Below, in pieces: positions 1-9,844 of a stretch of DNA of 64,000 bases. The position numbers and the translations under genes are program-made. Source of the DNA: CAZKTS01 sp964555735 (GTDB lineage Bacteria; Actinomycetota; Acidimicrobiia; IMCC26256; PALSA-555); NCBI GenBank assembly GCA_964555735.1, contig CAZKTS010000038.1:1-64000 (forward strand), in the 5' to 3' direction. Below the pieces are notes generated by a model. It was not told where the DNA came from. It ran no database searches and was given only the letters and a program-made list of their open reading frames with translations. Position 1 is the first letter of the stretch, and each line of letters begins with the position of its first letter.

Positions 1-3000
1 CGAGACGGTCGCGGTGACCTGCAGCTTGTTCTCCGGGTTCAGGTGCAGCTGGAGGTCCGATCCCTTGTTCCGGATCTCTTCCTGCTCGCCGACCTTGCAC
101 GACTCCTCGTTCCGCGCGCAGAAGACCTTGCCCTCGTCGAAGTAGTACCCGGGACCGCAGCCCGAGGGGGCGCCGGCCCGGTCGGCGAACGTCACGAGAC
201 CCACCGGCGCGTTGATGCCGAGCTGGGAGCACACCGACGCGAGGTAGAAGGTGGCGTACGTCGCGATGTCACGGTCGACGACGACGGTGCGCGTGCCCGT
301 GGCACTGACGTCGCCTTGCCCCACGTAGTCGAAGCCGTCGGTCGTACCGGCATCGGTCGGCTCGGGGATGCCGACGCCGGGCTCCGGGGCCCCCGCCGTC
401 GCATCACGCGTGCTGCCGTCGAGCGACCTCGGCTCGTCGTCCGTCGCCTCGGACCCGTCGGCGCCGGTCGCGTCCTCGTCACCGGGCGCCGGCGTGTCCC
501 AGCCGACGAAGGTCGCGCCCTCGCTCACCACGACCGGTTCGAGCGTCACCGACGTGCCGTCGAGGTAGCGCTTCGAGCCGTCGGGGCAGTTCGGCGCCGG
601 GTCGGCCGTGACCTTCCCGAGGGGCCTGCTGTCGACGTCCCGCCCGGGTGCCGCATCGGCCGTCAGCGTGAAGCAGTGCACGTAGCGCGCGGTCACGTCG
701 AGGTCGGGACCGTCGACGAGGAGCTCGGTCTCCGCCTTGGCCTCCGCGCCCTCGCCCAGCTCGGGCACCGGCGTGCCGTTCACGTCCCAGCCGTCGCGCA
801 CGAGGCTCTCGTCGCCCGAGGTGGCCCTGACCTTCACCTTCGTGAAGCGGGTGAAGCCGCGCCCTTCGGTCGTCTGGCAGTTGGTGGGCGTGAGCACCTC
901 GGTCTCGTCGCCGTCGCTCGCGGGTCCGACCGCCACGGTCACGTCGCGGCACAACGGGCCGAAGACCGCGCCGATAGTGACGTCGCTCGTCAGCGGCACC
1001 CGCATCATCGGGACCGACGAGGTGCGGGTCGGCGTGTCCTCACCGACCTCGGTGACGCCCTTCTCGAGCGGGATCGGCGAGTCGGGCAGGAACACCTGTG
1101 CGCCTGCGGGCACCGGGTTGAACCGGAAGAAGACGTCGGGCTCCTCGAACTTCGGGTTGGTGAGCCCGACCGCGGTGACGTCGAGCGTCGTGCCGTACGA
1201 GTAGCCGTCGTCGCCGTTCGGGAGCTTGCAGTCGGGCTCGGGGCTGCGCTGGAGCTCACCCTCCCCGCCGACGAGCTCGTCGACCGCGAGGCACGGCAGC
1301 GCGAACGACGCCCGCATGGCCCAGGTCGAGAAGTCCTTGCCGACCACGAACGAGGTCGAGAGGTCCTTCGCGCCGTCGCGCTTCGGCGTCCATCCGGGGT
1401 CGCGCCCGTCGAGGCGCAGCCACCCCCGGAACTCGTTCGGCGCCACCGGTGACGCGGTCGCGCTCACCTCGGTGCCGACCAGGTAGCGCCCGTCGCCGCA
1501 GTTGGGCGGCGTGTTCACGGTCACGCTGCCCGCACCGGGCTCGTACGTCCCGACCTCGATCGGGACGCAGCCCTGCACGCTGACCTTGCGCTCTTCCTCG
1601 ACGCCGTTCCACGTGCTGTCGCCCGAGTAACGCACGCGCACCACCGAGAGGAGCTCGTTCGCGGCGTCGCGACCGAACGTCCCCGTGCACGATCCGACGC
1701 TGACGTCGACCTCGCACCACGTGCCGCCGTCCGTGAGCACGCTGACGGTGCCGGTGGCCCCGGCGGGCGGTACCCAGGAGACCCGGGTCTCGGCACCTTC
1801 GATCACCGGTGACGCGACGCTCGCGCGCAGCGCGGGCGTGCCGCGGCTACCGGTGAACGCGAACGGGCTGCTCTGCGACGGCTCGAACGAAGAGTCGCCG
1901 GAGTACTCGGCGCTCACCGAATGGTCGCCGGCGGTCGCCCACGTGACCGAGCACCGCACCGAGCGATCTGCGCCGACCTTCTTGGTGCAGGTGGTGCCGT
2001 TGTCGGGCGTGATCGTGATCGTGCCCGAGGGCTCGATGCCCGAGCCGCCCTCGCCCCGCTCGCCCTCGCCCCGCTCGACCTTCGCGGAGACCTCGACGGC
2101 CTGCCCGGCCGGGGCCTTCGGCACCGAGACCTTCACGCTGGTCGAGGTCCGCTCGATCGTGATCGGGTTCGTCGCGGTGCTCGGCCCGAACGTGCGCTGG
2201 TCGAACCGCGCGTACCTGGCCTCGATCGCGTCGATCGGCCACGCGAGCTCCTTGCCGACGACGAGGACCGCGTGGCCCTGGGCGTCGACGTCCGCGCGCC
2301 CGAGGTCGACCCTCGCCACACCGCCGTCGGCGCCCGGCTCGAGGCCGCTGAACACGACGGCCCCGGCCGATACCGGGCGCGACGCCGCGTAGGTCACGTC
2401 GGCGGCGAGGTTCGCCCCCGACCCCGGCGGCACCACGGCGGGTGTCGTGAGCACGAGCACGGTCGGCGCCGGCGTCACCTCGACCGTCCGGCTCACCGGT
2501 GGCGCGGCGCCGCCGGCGGACGACGAGTACCGCGCCGTCACCTCGTTGGCGCCGGCGACGAGCGCGGCAGCCTCGGCATCACACGTCGGTGACGTGCCAC
2601 CGCAGATCTCGAGGCGGGCTCGGCCGTCGGCGAGGCGCACCGTCCGCTCGCCGAAGCCCGCCTGCTTCGACGCGAACGTGATCGAGCCGCCCGCGGGCCG
2701 ACCGGAGGTGGCCGACGTCGCGGTGACGACGAGTGCGCCGCCCGCGCCGTAGGTGAGCTCGTCCGGCCCGGTGATCGCGAGCGTCGCCGACGCCGGCTCG
2801 GCCCGGAGGATCGCGTAGGGCGACGCGTTCTCGGTCGGATCGAAGTTGCGATCCCCGCCGTAGGACGCGAGCACCCGCGTCTGCACCTTGGTCGGGGCGT
2901 ACGTCAGCGTCGCCACGCCGTCGACGACGCGTGCCAAACCGAGCAGCTGACGCGGGCTGACGTCGACGTCGAAGAACTCGACCGTGCCGGTCGGTCCGGC

Positions 3001-6000
3001 GCCGCGGCCTTCGAGCGCGGCCGCGATCGTGACGTCCTCACCGACCGTCGGCGACGCGGGTGCGAACGAGACGGCCGGTACGGCTCGGCCCTTCGCGACC
3101 TGCACGACGACGCGGTCGTCCCGTCCGGGCAGCAGATCGAGCACGCTGCTCGGCAGGAACTCGTCGTCGCCGGAATACTCGACCCACACGGTCTGACGCC
3201 CGCCCTCGAGCGCACGGGTGTGCATCGAGAACTTCCCCGCCGCGTCCAGCGACGCCGTGTCGAGCACGCCCTGGTTGCTCATGAGCTGCACCGTGCCGGT
3301 GGGGGTGCCCGGCCCCGTGGTCGTGACCGCGCCGTCGAAGCTCTGGTTGGTGCCGTACTCGGCATCGCGCTGCAGATAGCCGTACATCCGCACCCCGGTC
3401 TGCTGCCGCGCGACGTCGAGCGACACGGAGGCGCGGGCGCGCTCGAGGGAGTCGTCGCCCGCATAGGTGGCGGTGAGGGTGCGGGTCCCGGTGCCCGCGA
3501 CGCGGAACGTGATCGTCGTCGAGTACGAGCCACCCGCTTGGGCGAGGAGGCCGCTCCCCACCTCCTCGTTCCCGTCGAGCAGCGTGATCTTCTGGCGGAA
3601 CAGGTTGGTGTCGAGGTTCACGGCAGCGGGCGGCGTGACGTCGACCTTCACGGCGACCTGCTCACCCACCTTCGGTCCGACCGCGGTCGTCGACGCCGAC
3701 ATGGTGACGGGAGCACGGCTGACGGTCTGCGCGAGGGGCGGCGAGACGAGCGGCTGGATGCCGGCGTTGCCCGAGTAGCTGGCCTCGACCGTGTACACAC
3801 CCGGCGGCAGGTCGGTCGTGGTGAGCGACGCACGTCCGGCCGCGTCGAGCGGCGCGGCACCGAGCTCCACGACCTCCGGACCGGAGGCCCCGGTGCTCCC
3901 GCTGCCGGCGCTGCTGCTGCTCGAGCTGCCGCTCCCCGACGGCGAACGGGACGATCGCGACGCGCCGGCGACCTCGTGCGCGGTGACGTCGATCACCTGC
4001 TCCTGGGGAGCGAACGTGCCGTCACCCGCGTACGACACCGTGATCGTGTGCTCGCCGGGCGGGAACACCGCGGTGAAGTCGAGACCGGCGAGCGGATCAT
4101 CGCCGGGGGCGAGCGTGCGCGTCGGCGGGTCGACGGGGATGGCGCCGTCGTCGATCCGCACCGTCACCAGCCCCGTCGGCGTGCCGCCGCCGCCCCCTGA
4201 TCCGGGGTCGAGCGCGACGGTGAACGGAACGTCGGTGTTGGCGGGGAGCGGCTCGTCGAGGTTCGCCGAGTGCGAGACCGTGGCCGCGCTCGAGCCGGTC
4301 GCGGGGGCCGAGACGCGCCGCGCGGTGAAGGTCACGCTCCCCGTCGCGGGCGAGCTCGCGGTCACGGTCGCGAGGAACGTGAGCGGCTGCCCGAACGGGG
4401 CCGGGTTGGATCCGGCCGTGAGGGTCAGGCGCGGCGCGAGCGGTGCGACCTCGTGGCGCTCGCTCGTCGAGCTCGTCACCCACGATCCGTCGGCGGGGAC
4501 ATACGTCGCGAACAGGAAGAGGGTTCCGGCGGGCGGCGCCACCGCGATCGTCGCTCGGCCGTTGACGAGCGTGCCCGTCGCGATGTCGACGGTGCCCGCA
4601 CGGCTCTGCGCGGAGAGGCGCACCGTCCCCTGCGGCGTCACCTCGCTCGGCGCGAACGGCGACACCCGCACCGTTGCCGTCACCGCCTCGCCCGGCTGCG
4701 TCCGCCCGGCGGGAGTCACCGTCAGCGCCGTCTGCGTGTTGGCCGGGAACACCACGAGCTCGGCCGCCGGATCCCACCTCGAGGGCAGATAGGTCGCGTC
4801 GCCCTGGTACTCGGCGACCACGTTGTGGAGACCCATCGGGATCGCGGTCGTGGTGAGGTTGGCGGTGCCACCGACGAGCGGCACGTCGATCGAGAAGGTC
4901 GGCGGGGCCGGGTCGACGTCGCCGAAGAACCTGACCACGCCGGTCGGGGTCGGCCCACCGCCGGTCACCGACGCCGAGTACGTCACCGGCTGCCCGAACA
5001 CGACCGGCGACGGCGCGACGGTGACGGCCGTCGTGGTGCTCGGTGTCCCGACGCTGATCGGGAAGCTGGTCTCCGCCGGCAGGTACGTCGCGTCCCCGCC
5101 GTAGACGACCTTGATCGTGTGGATGCCCGCGGTGAACGACGTCATGTACGGCACCGAGCCGTAGTCGGTCTGGCCGGGCGGGAGCGGCGGGGGCGGCGGC
5201 GCCTGCGGGGCCAGGAGGACGTCGTCGATGTAGAGCTCGACGTTGCCCGACGGTTGGATCCAGGGGTCGCAGTCCGGGTTCTCGAAGCGGACGTTCACCG
5301 AGAACTCGGTCGGCACGCCGGGGAGGAGCGGGTTGTCGAGGTTGCTCGTGTGGCCGATCGTCACCTCGCTCCCGACCGGCGCGTTCGGACACGCGGCCGC
5401 ACCGACGTCCGCGGGCCCCACGGCACCGGCGGCCTCGACCCCGTCCGCAGGTGGCGCAACGTCCGACGGTGTCTCGGGCGCGGCGTACGCCACCGGGTGC
5501 GAGAAGAACGGCACCATCTGGGCGACGACCGCGATGATCACCAAGATGCCGATGGCGATCCGGTGCGATCCCTTCACCGGCGCGAGCCCCGGACGCACCG
5601 GGCGCTCGGCGTCGGGCATCCGGTAGAGCACCGCGAGTGCGACCACCAGCAGTGGCGCGACCAGCGCCTGCGCCGCGAGCTGGGCGACGATCACCTGCGC
5701 GTCGCCGCTCAGGAGCGGCTCGACGACGGCGCGCACCATGAAGGTGAGGAGGAACACGACGATCACCGTCAGCGCGAGCACGGCGGCGACGGGCGCCGTC
5801 CGCCCGCGCACGGTCCGCCAGCTGTTTGCGCAGGCGCGGCGCACCCCGACGCTGTCGAGGAACACCGCCGGGAAGGTGAGCGACAGCCGCGCGGCGACGA
5901 GGAGCGCGAAGCCGAACGGCAGCGCGGTGAGCACGAGCACCCGCCACGACGGCCAGCGGTCGCCGTAGCGGCGGCGACCCAGCGGGGTCAGGACGAGCCC

Positions 6001-6432
6001 GACGACCCCCGCGACGACGAAGACAGGAAAGAGGAGAGCGGCGAGCGCGACCGCCAGGACCCACACCACCACGGCGCCGAAACCCGCAGGGATCCGCTTG
6101 GCCGCCAGCCACGCGGATCGCCACGGCGACGTGGATCGCCCGGCCTCGGCGCCGTCGGCGACGTAGGCCGTGGCGCCCGCCCACACGACGCCGGCCACAC
6201 CGAGCAGCAGCAGGACTGGGACGAGCGCGACGATCCCGAGCAGCGTGGGATCGGCGGTGCCCGCCTGCACGTCCTCGGCCAAGGGGACGAGGACGGGCCG
6301 CAGCACCACGGCGAGCAGCACCAACGACACGACGTACGCGCCGAAGACCGCCGCCAGCGGCAGCACCATCCGGTACCAGACGCCACCGTAGATGCGCGCG
6401 ACCCGCTGGAGCAGGCCGCTGACCGTTCGCAC
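1..6432 (-). CDS. Giant membrane-anchored Ig-like repeat protein, 3' end outside window
   Basis: An uninterrupted frame of 2144 codons runs from a GTG at 6432 (purine-rich GGGGG just upstream) to the left edge without a stop. Residues 1 to about 312 form six or seven hydrophobic segments with short charged loops, ending near HPVAYA. After that come many Ig-like (Big_3-type) domains recognised by recurring YxGD motifs such as YGGDATY, YQGDATY, YAGDGTF, YSGDDEF and YSGDSSF. A Ser/Gly linker lies near residues 822-846. The part nearest the left edge changes to cysteine-bearing repeats (C...NC, GW) resembling divergent InlB B-repeats. It is probably a cell-surface adhesin or scaffold held by its N-terminal membrane domain, which is unusual because surface repeat proteins normally have a signal peptide and C-terminal anchor. 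No enzyme motif was seen. The Ig-repeat call is secure; the function is unknown. Confidence 0.85.
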   Translation of the reverse strand, partial: MRTVSGLLQRVARIYGGVWYRMVLPLAAVFGAYVVSLVLLAVVLRPVLVPLAEDVQAGTADPTLLGIVALVPVLLLLGVAGVVWAGATAYVADGAEAGRSTSPWRSAWLAAKRIPAGFGAVVVWVLAVALAALLFPVFVVAGVVGLVLTPLGRRRYGDRWPSWRVLVLTALPFGFALLVAARLSLTFPAVFLDSVGVRRACANSWRTVRGRTAPVAAVLALTVIVVFLLTFMVRAVVEPLLSGDAQVIVAQLAAQALVAPLLVVALAVLYRMPDAERPVRPGLAPVKGSHRIAIGILVIIAVVAQMVPFFSHPVAYAAPETPSDVAPPADGVEAAGAVGPADVGAAACPNAPVGSEVTIGHTSNLDNPLLPGVPTEFSVNVRFENPDCDPWIQPSGNVELYIDDVLLAPQAPPPPPLPPGQTDYGSVPYMTSFTAGIHTIKVVYGGDATYLPAETSFPISVGTPSTTTAVTVAPSPVVFGQPVTYSASVTGGGPTPTGVVRFFGDVDPAPPTFSIDVPLVGGTANLTTTAIPMGLHNVVAEYQGDATYLPSRWDPAAELVVFPANTQTALTVTPAGRTQPGEAVTATVRVSPFAPSEVTPQGTVRLSAQSRAGTVDIATGTLVNGRATIAVAPPAGTLFLFATYVPADGSWVTSSTSERHEVAPLAPRLTLTAGSNPAPFGQPLTFLATVTASSPATGSVTFTARRVSAPATGSSAATVSHSANLDEPLPANTDVPFTVALDPGSGGGGGTPTGLVTVRIDDGAIPVDPPTRTLAPGDDPLAGLDFTAVFPPGEHTITVSYAGDGTFAPQEQVIDVTAHEVAGASRSSRSPSGSGSSSSSSAGSGSTGASGPEVVELGAAPLDAAGRASLTTTDLPPGVYTVEASYSGNAGIQPLVSPPLAQTVSRAPVTMSASTTAVGPKVGEQVAVKVDVTPPAAVNLDTNLFRQKITLLDGNEEVGSGLLAQAGGSYSTTITFRVAGTGTRTLTATYAGDDSLERARASVSLDVARQQTGVRMYGYLQRDAEYGTNQSFDGAVTTTGPGTPTGTVQLMSNQGVLDTASLDAAGKFSMHTRALEGGRQTVWVEYSGDDEFLPSSVLDLLPGRDDRVVVQVAKGRAVPAVSFAPASPTVGEDVTIAAALEGRGAGPTGTVEFFDVDVSPRQLLGLARVVDGVATLTYAPTKVQTRVLASYGGDRNFDPTENASPYAILRAEPASATLAITGPDELTYGAGGALVVTATSATSGRPAGGSITFASKQAGFGERTVRLADGRARLEICGGTSPTCDAEAAALVAGANEVTARYSSSAGGAAPPVSRTVEVTPAPTVLVLTTPAVVPPGSGANLAADVTYAASRPVSAGAVVFSGLEPGADGGVARVDLGRADVDAQGHAVLVVGKELAWPIDAIEARYARFDQRTFGPSTATNPITIERTSTSVKVSVPKAPAGQAVEVSAKVERGEGERGEGGSGIEPSGTITITPDNGTTCTKKVGADRSVRCSVTWATAGDHSVSAEYSGDSSFEPSQSSPFAFTGSRGTPALRASVASPVIEGAETRVSWVPPAGATGTVSVLTDGGTWCEVDVSVGSCTGTFGRDAANELLSVVRVRYSGDSTWNGVEEERKVSVQGCVPIEVGTYEPGAGSVTVNTPPNCGDGRYLVGTEVSATASPVAPNEFRGWLRLDGRDPGWTPKRDGAKDLSTSFVVGKDFSTWAMRASFALPCLAVDELVGGEGELQRSPEPDCKLPNGDDGYSYGTTLDVTAVGLTNPKFEEPDVFFRFNPVPAGAQVFLPDSPIPLEKGVTEVGEDTPTRTSSVPMMRVPLTSDVTIGAVFGPLCRDVTVAVGPASDGDETEVLTPTNCQTTEGRGFTRFTKVKVRATSGDESLVRDGWDVNGTPVPELGEGAEAKAETELLVDGPDLDVTARYVHCFTLTADAAPGRDVDSRPLGKVTADPAPNCPDGSKRYLDGTSVTLEPVVVSEGATFVGWDTPAPGDEDATGADGSEATDDEPRSLDGSTRDATAGAPEPGVGIPEPTDAGTTDGFDYVGQGDVSATGTRTVVVDRDIATYATFYLASVCSQLGINAPVGLVTFADRAGAPSGCGPGYYFDEGKVFCARNEESCKVGEQEEIRNKGSDLQLHLNPENKLQVTATVS

Positions 6433-6607
6433 TCGCAACCCCCGCGAACTCCGCCGTCGCCCCTGCGGAGACCCCTTGCCGCCGTATGTTGGCCACTGAC
6501 CGTAGCCGCCGCCGCGCCGCGACCACGGTCAGCGTCAGGGACGCCGGATCGAGCGCCCGCCCACCCCATCAATGGACCGCGGCGCGTCCCACGACGAGAC
6601 TCCGGCG

Positions 6608-6829
6608 ATGAGCGAACGATCAGCGGACATCGACGTGGCCGCGCTGGCCGCACTGCTGCACGAGACCGCCGAGCACCACGACGCGTTCGAGCAGGCCGCG
6701 CCGGCCCACGATTGGTGGGACTGGTACGCGCCGTACCTCCGAGCGCGGCTCGACGCTCGATCGTCCGACGAGGCGACCGAAGCCGCGGACGGCTACATGC
6801 AGACCACCTACGGCATCACCCGACGCTGA
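6608..6829 (+). CDS. Small acidic hypothetical protein, 73 aa
   Basis: The ATG at 6608 was chosen over an in-frame ATG at 6572 because the first 12 residues look non-coding. The protein is acidic, with an aromatic motif HDWWDWYAPYL near residue 35 and YMQTTYGI near the end. I recall similar AHDW-DWYA segments as C-terminal tails of actinobacterial glyoxalase/bleomycin-resistance-type proteins, so this may be a free-standing version of that tail; this is a weak inference. It is divergent from the giant surface-protein gene and convergent with the phosphotransferase-like gene that follows. No function is assigned. Confidence 0.6.
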   Translation: MSERSADIDVAALAALLHETAEHHDAFEQAAPAHDWWDWYAPYLRARLDARSSDEATEAADGYMQTTYGITRR

Positions 6830-6856
6830 AGGCGCGCGCGGGACGGGCGTCGGGCG

Positions 6857-8128
6857 CTACCTGTGCTCGGCGGGCGCTTGGCCCTCCTGGGCGTTGCGGA
6901 GCATCTTCGCCATCGACTGGAGCAGCTTCCATCCGATCGCCCCGTTGTCGTGCACGAGCGGGCGGAACTCCCAGTACGTCAGACCATGACAGACGAGGTC
7001 GGTCGCGGCGGTGATCGTCGCCATCCTCCGACCCTCGTCGATGAGCGCGATCTCGCCGAAGTGGTCACCGGGCCCGAGCCTCCCACGCTCCACGCCTTGG
7101 ATCGTGACCGTCGCTTCGCCGGCGTCGATCAGGAAGAACGCCGCGCCACCCGAACCTTCGAGGATGACGGTCTCGCCCGCGGCGAAACGCCGCACCTTTG
7201 ACACGCGGGCGATCTGCTCGACCTCCTCGCGGCTCAGCTCGGCGAAGAACGGGACCTGGTGCAGTGCGTCGGCGGGGTCGCCGGTCGGCCGCGCAGGGGC
7301 GGACGGTTCGTGTGAACCGCCGGTCGTGACCGCGCGGCACTGAAGCAGGTAGAGCGTTCCGTCGGAGAACGCGAACTCGACGTCGCGGCCGGGCCCGTAG
7401 ACCTGCTCGACGCGCAGTGCGAGGTCGCCGAGCTGCCGCAGCTGCCCGTCGTCGAGCGTGAGCGCCTCCGCCCGATCGGCGGCGACCGACTCCTCGACGG
7501 TGCCTCCCGTGGCGAGCGAGCGGATCGCCACCTTCTTGAGCCCGGCGGTCCGGTCGAGGACCTCGCCGTCGCGTCCGACCCGATACGTGTCCGGGATCAC
7601 CAGGCCGGCGACCACGGCCTCGCCGAGGCCCCACGCGGCCTCGATGAGGCACTCGTCGGCCCCGGTGATCGGATTCTTGGTGAACATCACGCCGGCCACG
7701 TCGGGGTCGAGCAGGGACTGGATGACCACACCGACGCTCGGGCGCGTGAACAGTCCGACTCGTTGGCGGTACGTGATCGCGGAGTCGGAGTTGGCCGACC
7801 ACCAGATCTCTGCCAACGCCGCGGGCACGTCGTCAGCGGTCGGCACGTTGAGCAACGTGAGGTGCTGACCGGCGAAGCTCGCATCCGCGCCGTCCTCGTC
7901 GGCCGCCGACGAGCGGACCGCGAGGGGTGTCGGCAGATCGGCGATCGCGGCAGCCACGCGCGCGATGGCCTCGGGGTCCTCCCCCGCCACGGCCTCGACC
8001 ACCTCACCGGAGAGGGCGACACCGGGCGGCACCGGCAGACCATCGCGAATCGCCTCGCCCAGTCCGACCGCCTTCGAACCGAAGAGGGTCGTGTCGCTCG
8101 CCTCGGCGAGCGGGACGACGTCCTTCAC
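6857..8128 (-). CDS. PEP/pyruvate-binding (ATP-grasp) domain fused to cyclic-nucleotide-binding domain
   Basis: The N-terminal ~270 residues match the ATP-binding (PPDK_N) half of PEP synthase and rifampin phosphotransferase: KAVGLGEA, VRSSAADED, SFAGQH, PDVAGVMFTKNP, EAAWGLGEAVV and a closing YLLQCR are visible. A linker follows, then a cNMP-binding domain (about residues 290-415) with its phosphate-binding cassette FGEIALIDEGRRMAT. It starts with an ATG overlapping the stop of the upstream gene (ATGA, 8125-8128), so the two are translationally coupled. The mobile phosphohistidine domain normally in the same chain is absent and sits in the partner protein. Inference: a split dikinase-type phosphotransferase whose ATP-binding half may be gated by cAMP or cGMP. 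The substrate is unknown. Confidence 0.85.
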   Translation of the reverse strand: MKDVVPLAEASDTTLFGSKAVGLGEAIRDGLPVPPGVALSGEVVEAVAGEDPEAIARVAAAIADLPTPLAVRSSAADEDGADASFAGQHLTLLNVPTADDVPAALAEIWWSANSDSAITYRQRVGLFTRPSVGVVIQSLLDPDVAGVMFTKNPITGADECLIEAAWGLGEAVVAGLVIPDTYRVGRDGEVLDRTAGLKKVAIRSLATGGTVEESVAADRAEALTLDDGQLRQLGDLALRVEQVYGPGRDVEFAFSDGTLYLLQCRAVTTGGSHEPSAPARPTGDPADALHQVPFFAELSREEVEQIARVSKVRRFAAGETVILEGSGGAAFFLIDAGEATVTIQGVERGRLGPGDHFGEIALIDEGRRMATITAATDLVCHGLTYWEFRPLVHDNGAIGWKLLQSMAKMLRNAQEGQAPAEHR

Positions 8129-9762
8129 CCCAGCACCGTCACTTCACCGGCCGTGCCGTCGACGCGCACGCGAGCGCCGTCGGCGATGAGCTCGGTCGCC
8201 TCTCGGGTGCCCACCACACCCGGGATGCCGTACTCGCGCGCCACGATGGCGGAGTGCGAGAGGAGGCCGCCGTTGTCGGTCACGATCGCCCCGAGCAGCG
8301 GCAGGAGGATGTTGAACGCCTCGGTCGTCGCCGGGGTGAGCAGTACGTCGCCCTGCTCGATCCGTTCGAACTCAGCCGGTCCGGCGACCCGTCGCGCCGG
8401 GCCCTCGTAGACGCCGGGGCTCGCGGCGAGACCGCGCACGAGCTGCTCGTCGTGCTCGGCCTCGGAGCTCCCGAAGAGCGACTCCAGGGTGATCCCGACC
8501 GCGCGCATCACGCGCGCGCTCGCCGGCGGGAGGCCCGAGGGGTCGGGCGGTGGCTGCGGCGGGTCGCCGATCGTCGCGGGCGCATCCTTCGCGGTGTGCG
8601 TCGCTCGATACTGCGCACGGGCGGCGAGCTCTTCCGCCGAGGGTCCGCCGGCGTCCGTGACCAGCGCGACCATCTCGTCGAGACTCGCGTCGACCATGTG
8701 CTCCGGTGCATCGATGCGGCCCCGGCCCGCGACCCGACGCCCTGCCGCCAGCGCAGCCCGGCGCATCAGGCCCGAAGCCCAGATGTCGCTGTAGACACCC
8801 CGCTCGTCGCGCAGGCGGTAGGTGAGCCGCGCTTCGCCGAGCAGCTCGTCGAACTCGTCGCGATGCTCCTCGGGGACCTTGGCGCGCACGTCGTCGGTCG
8901 CGTCGCCGACGTCGGCACCGGTGAGGTCGCGTCCGGCCACGGCAACCCGGAGCGCGCGCAGCAGCGCGTCGGGCAGCTCGAGCGCGCCCGGCTCGGAGAT
9001 GTCGAAGCCGTCGAGCGGGCGGAACCCGACCAGGTCCAGGTAGCCGTCGACTGCGGCGCCGGCCGGAGTGTCGAGGGAACGCAGGTCGGCGAGCACGAGG
9101 GCCGGGTCGCCATCGGACTCGAGCAGGGCCATGGCGGCGGCGTCGTCCGGCACGGTCGCCAGCAGCTGGTCGAGCTCCGACGAGCCGCCCGCCGAGACCG
9201 ACGCCGAACCCCGCGTCAAGGTCAGCAGCTCGGCGTGGGGCATCCCGGTCCAGTCGCCGACGTGGGCGAGGAAGTCGCCGGTCGGGAGCATCGCCCCGGC
9301 CGTGTAGTGCATGTGCTGCCGCATCATTGCGGCGTGGTGGTCGCGACAGCGCGCGAGGTGCGCGGCAAGCTCGTCGTCGGAGAGGGCATCGGGGTCGACT
9401 GCCTGGATCTCGCGGTGCTTGGCGATCGACGCCGGCTTGACCTCCTCGTCCCATTCCCGCAGCTGCTCGCGCCAGAGCTTCTCGGCGAAGACCTGCTCGG
9501 CGCGCGCGAAGCGCTCCGGGATCTCGGCGTCGGGAGCCGGCTGCGGCTGGCCGTACGCGAAGCCGTTCACGTACGACGTCTGAAGCCCATCGGTGAGGAG
9601 CCCGTAGTACCGGGCGAAGTCCTGGGTACCGAGCCGGAAGGCGGCGGGATGGGTCTCGGTCCAGTACTTCGTCACCGGGCGAGGGAAGTGCACCGCGTCA
9701 CGCGCCCACGGTCCCGGGCCCACCGGCTCGAACCGCAGCTCATCGGTTCCGCTGCCTGCCAT
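8125..9762 (-). CDS. PEP-utilising / phosphohistidine-domain protein, partner of the cNMP-fused gene
   Basis: This 545-residue protein carries at its C terminus the swivelling phosphohistidine domain shared by PEP synthase, PPDK and rifampin phosphotransferase: DNGGLLSHSAIVAREYGIPG, with the histidine of SHSA the expected phosphocarrier. The central part contains LTYRLRDERGVYSDIWASG and GRRVAGRG, resembling the substrate-binding region of rifampin phosphotransferase more than that of PEP synthase. There is no ATP-grasp domain; that is supplied by the next gene, whose ATG overlaps this stop. Gene order therefore inverts the usual domain order (ATP-binding first). Likely role: transfer of phosphate from ATP via the histidine to a small molecule. 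Antibiotic inactivation is possible but unproven. Confidence 0.8.
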   Translation of the reverse strand: MAGSGTDELRFEPVGPGPWARDAVHFPRPVTKYWTETHPAAFRLGTQDFARYYGLLTDGLQTSYVNGFAYGQPQPAPDAEIPERFARAEQVFAEKLWREQLREWDEEVKPASIAKHREIQAVDPDALSDDELAAHLARCRDHHAAMMRQHMHYTAGAMLPTGDFLAHVGDWTGMPHAELLTLTRGSASVSAGGSSELDQLLATVPDDAAAMALLESDGDPALVLADLRSLDTPAGAAVDGYLDLVGFRPLDGFDISEPGALELPDALLRALRVAVAGRDLTGADVGDATDDVRAKVPEEHRDEFDELLGEARLTYRLRDERGVYSDIWASGLMRRAALAAGRRVAGRGRIDAPEHMVDASLDEMVALVTDAGGPSAEELAARAQYRATHTAKDAPATIGDPPQPPPDPSGLPPASARVMRAVGITLESLFGSSEAEHDEQLVRGLAASPGVYEGPARRVAGPAEFERIEQGDVLLTPATTEAFNILLPLLGAIVTDNGGLLSHSAIVAREYGIPGVVGTREATELIADGARVRVDGTAGEVTVLG

Positions 9763-9844
9763 CGCCGTACTCCCTCATCGCGGGTGCCGCCCGGGAACCG
9801 GGCGATTCTCCGACGCCGCGCCGGTCGGCGCAAGGTGAGCGGCC

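Noticed and set aside
4270..7014. A 914-codon plus-strand open frame opposite the giant protein
   Set aside because: Its translation is Arg/Asp/His-rich low complexity. The minus strand reads membrane helices and regular Ig-like repeats in the same interval.
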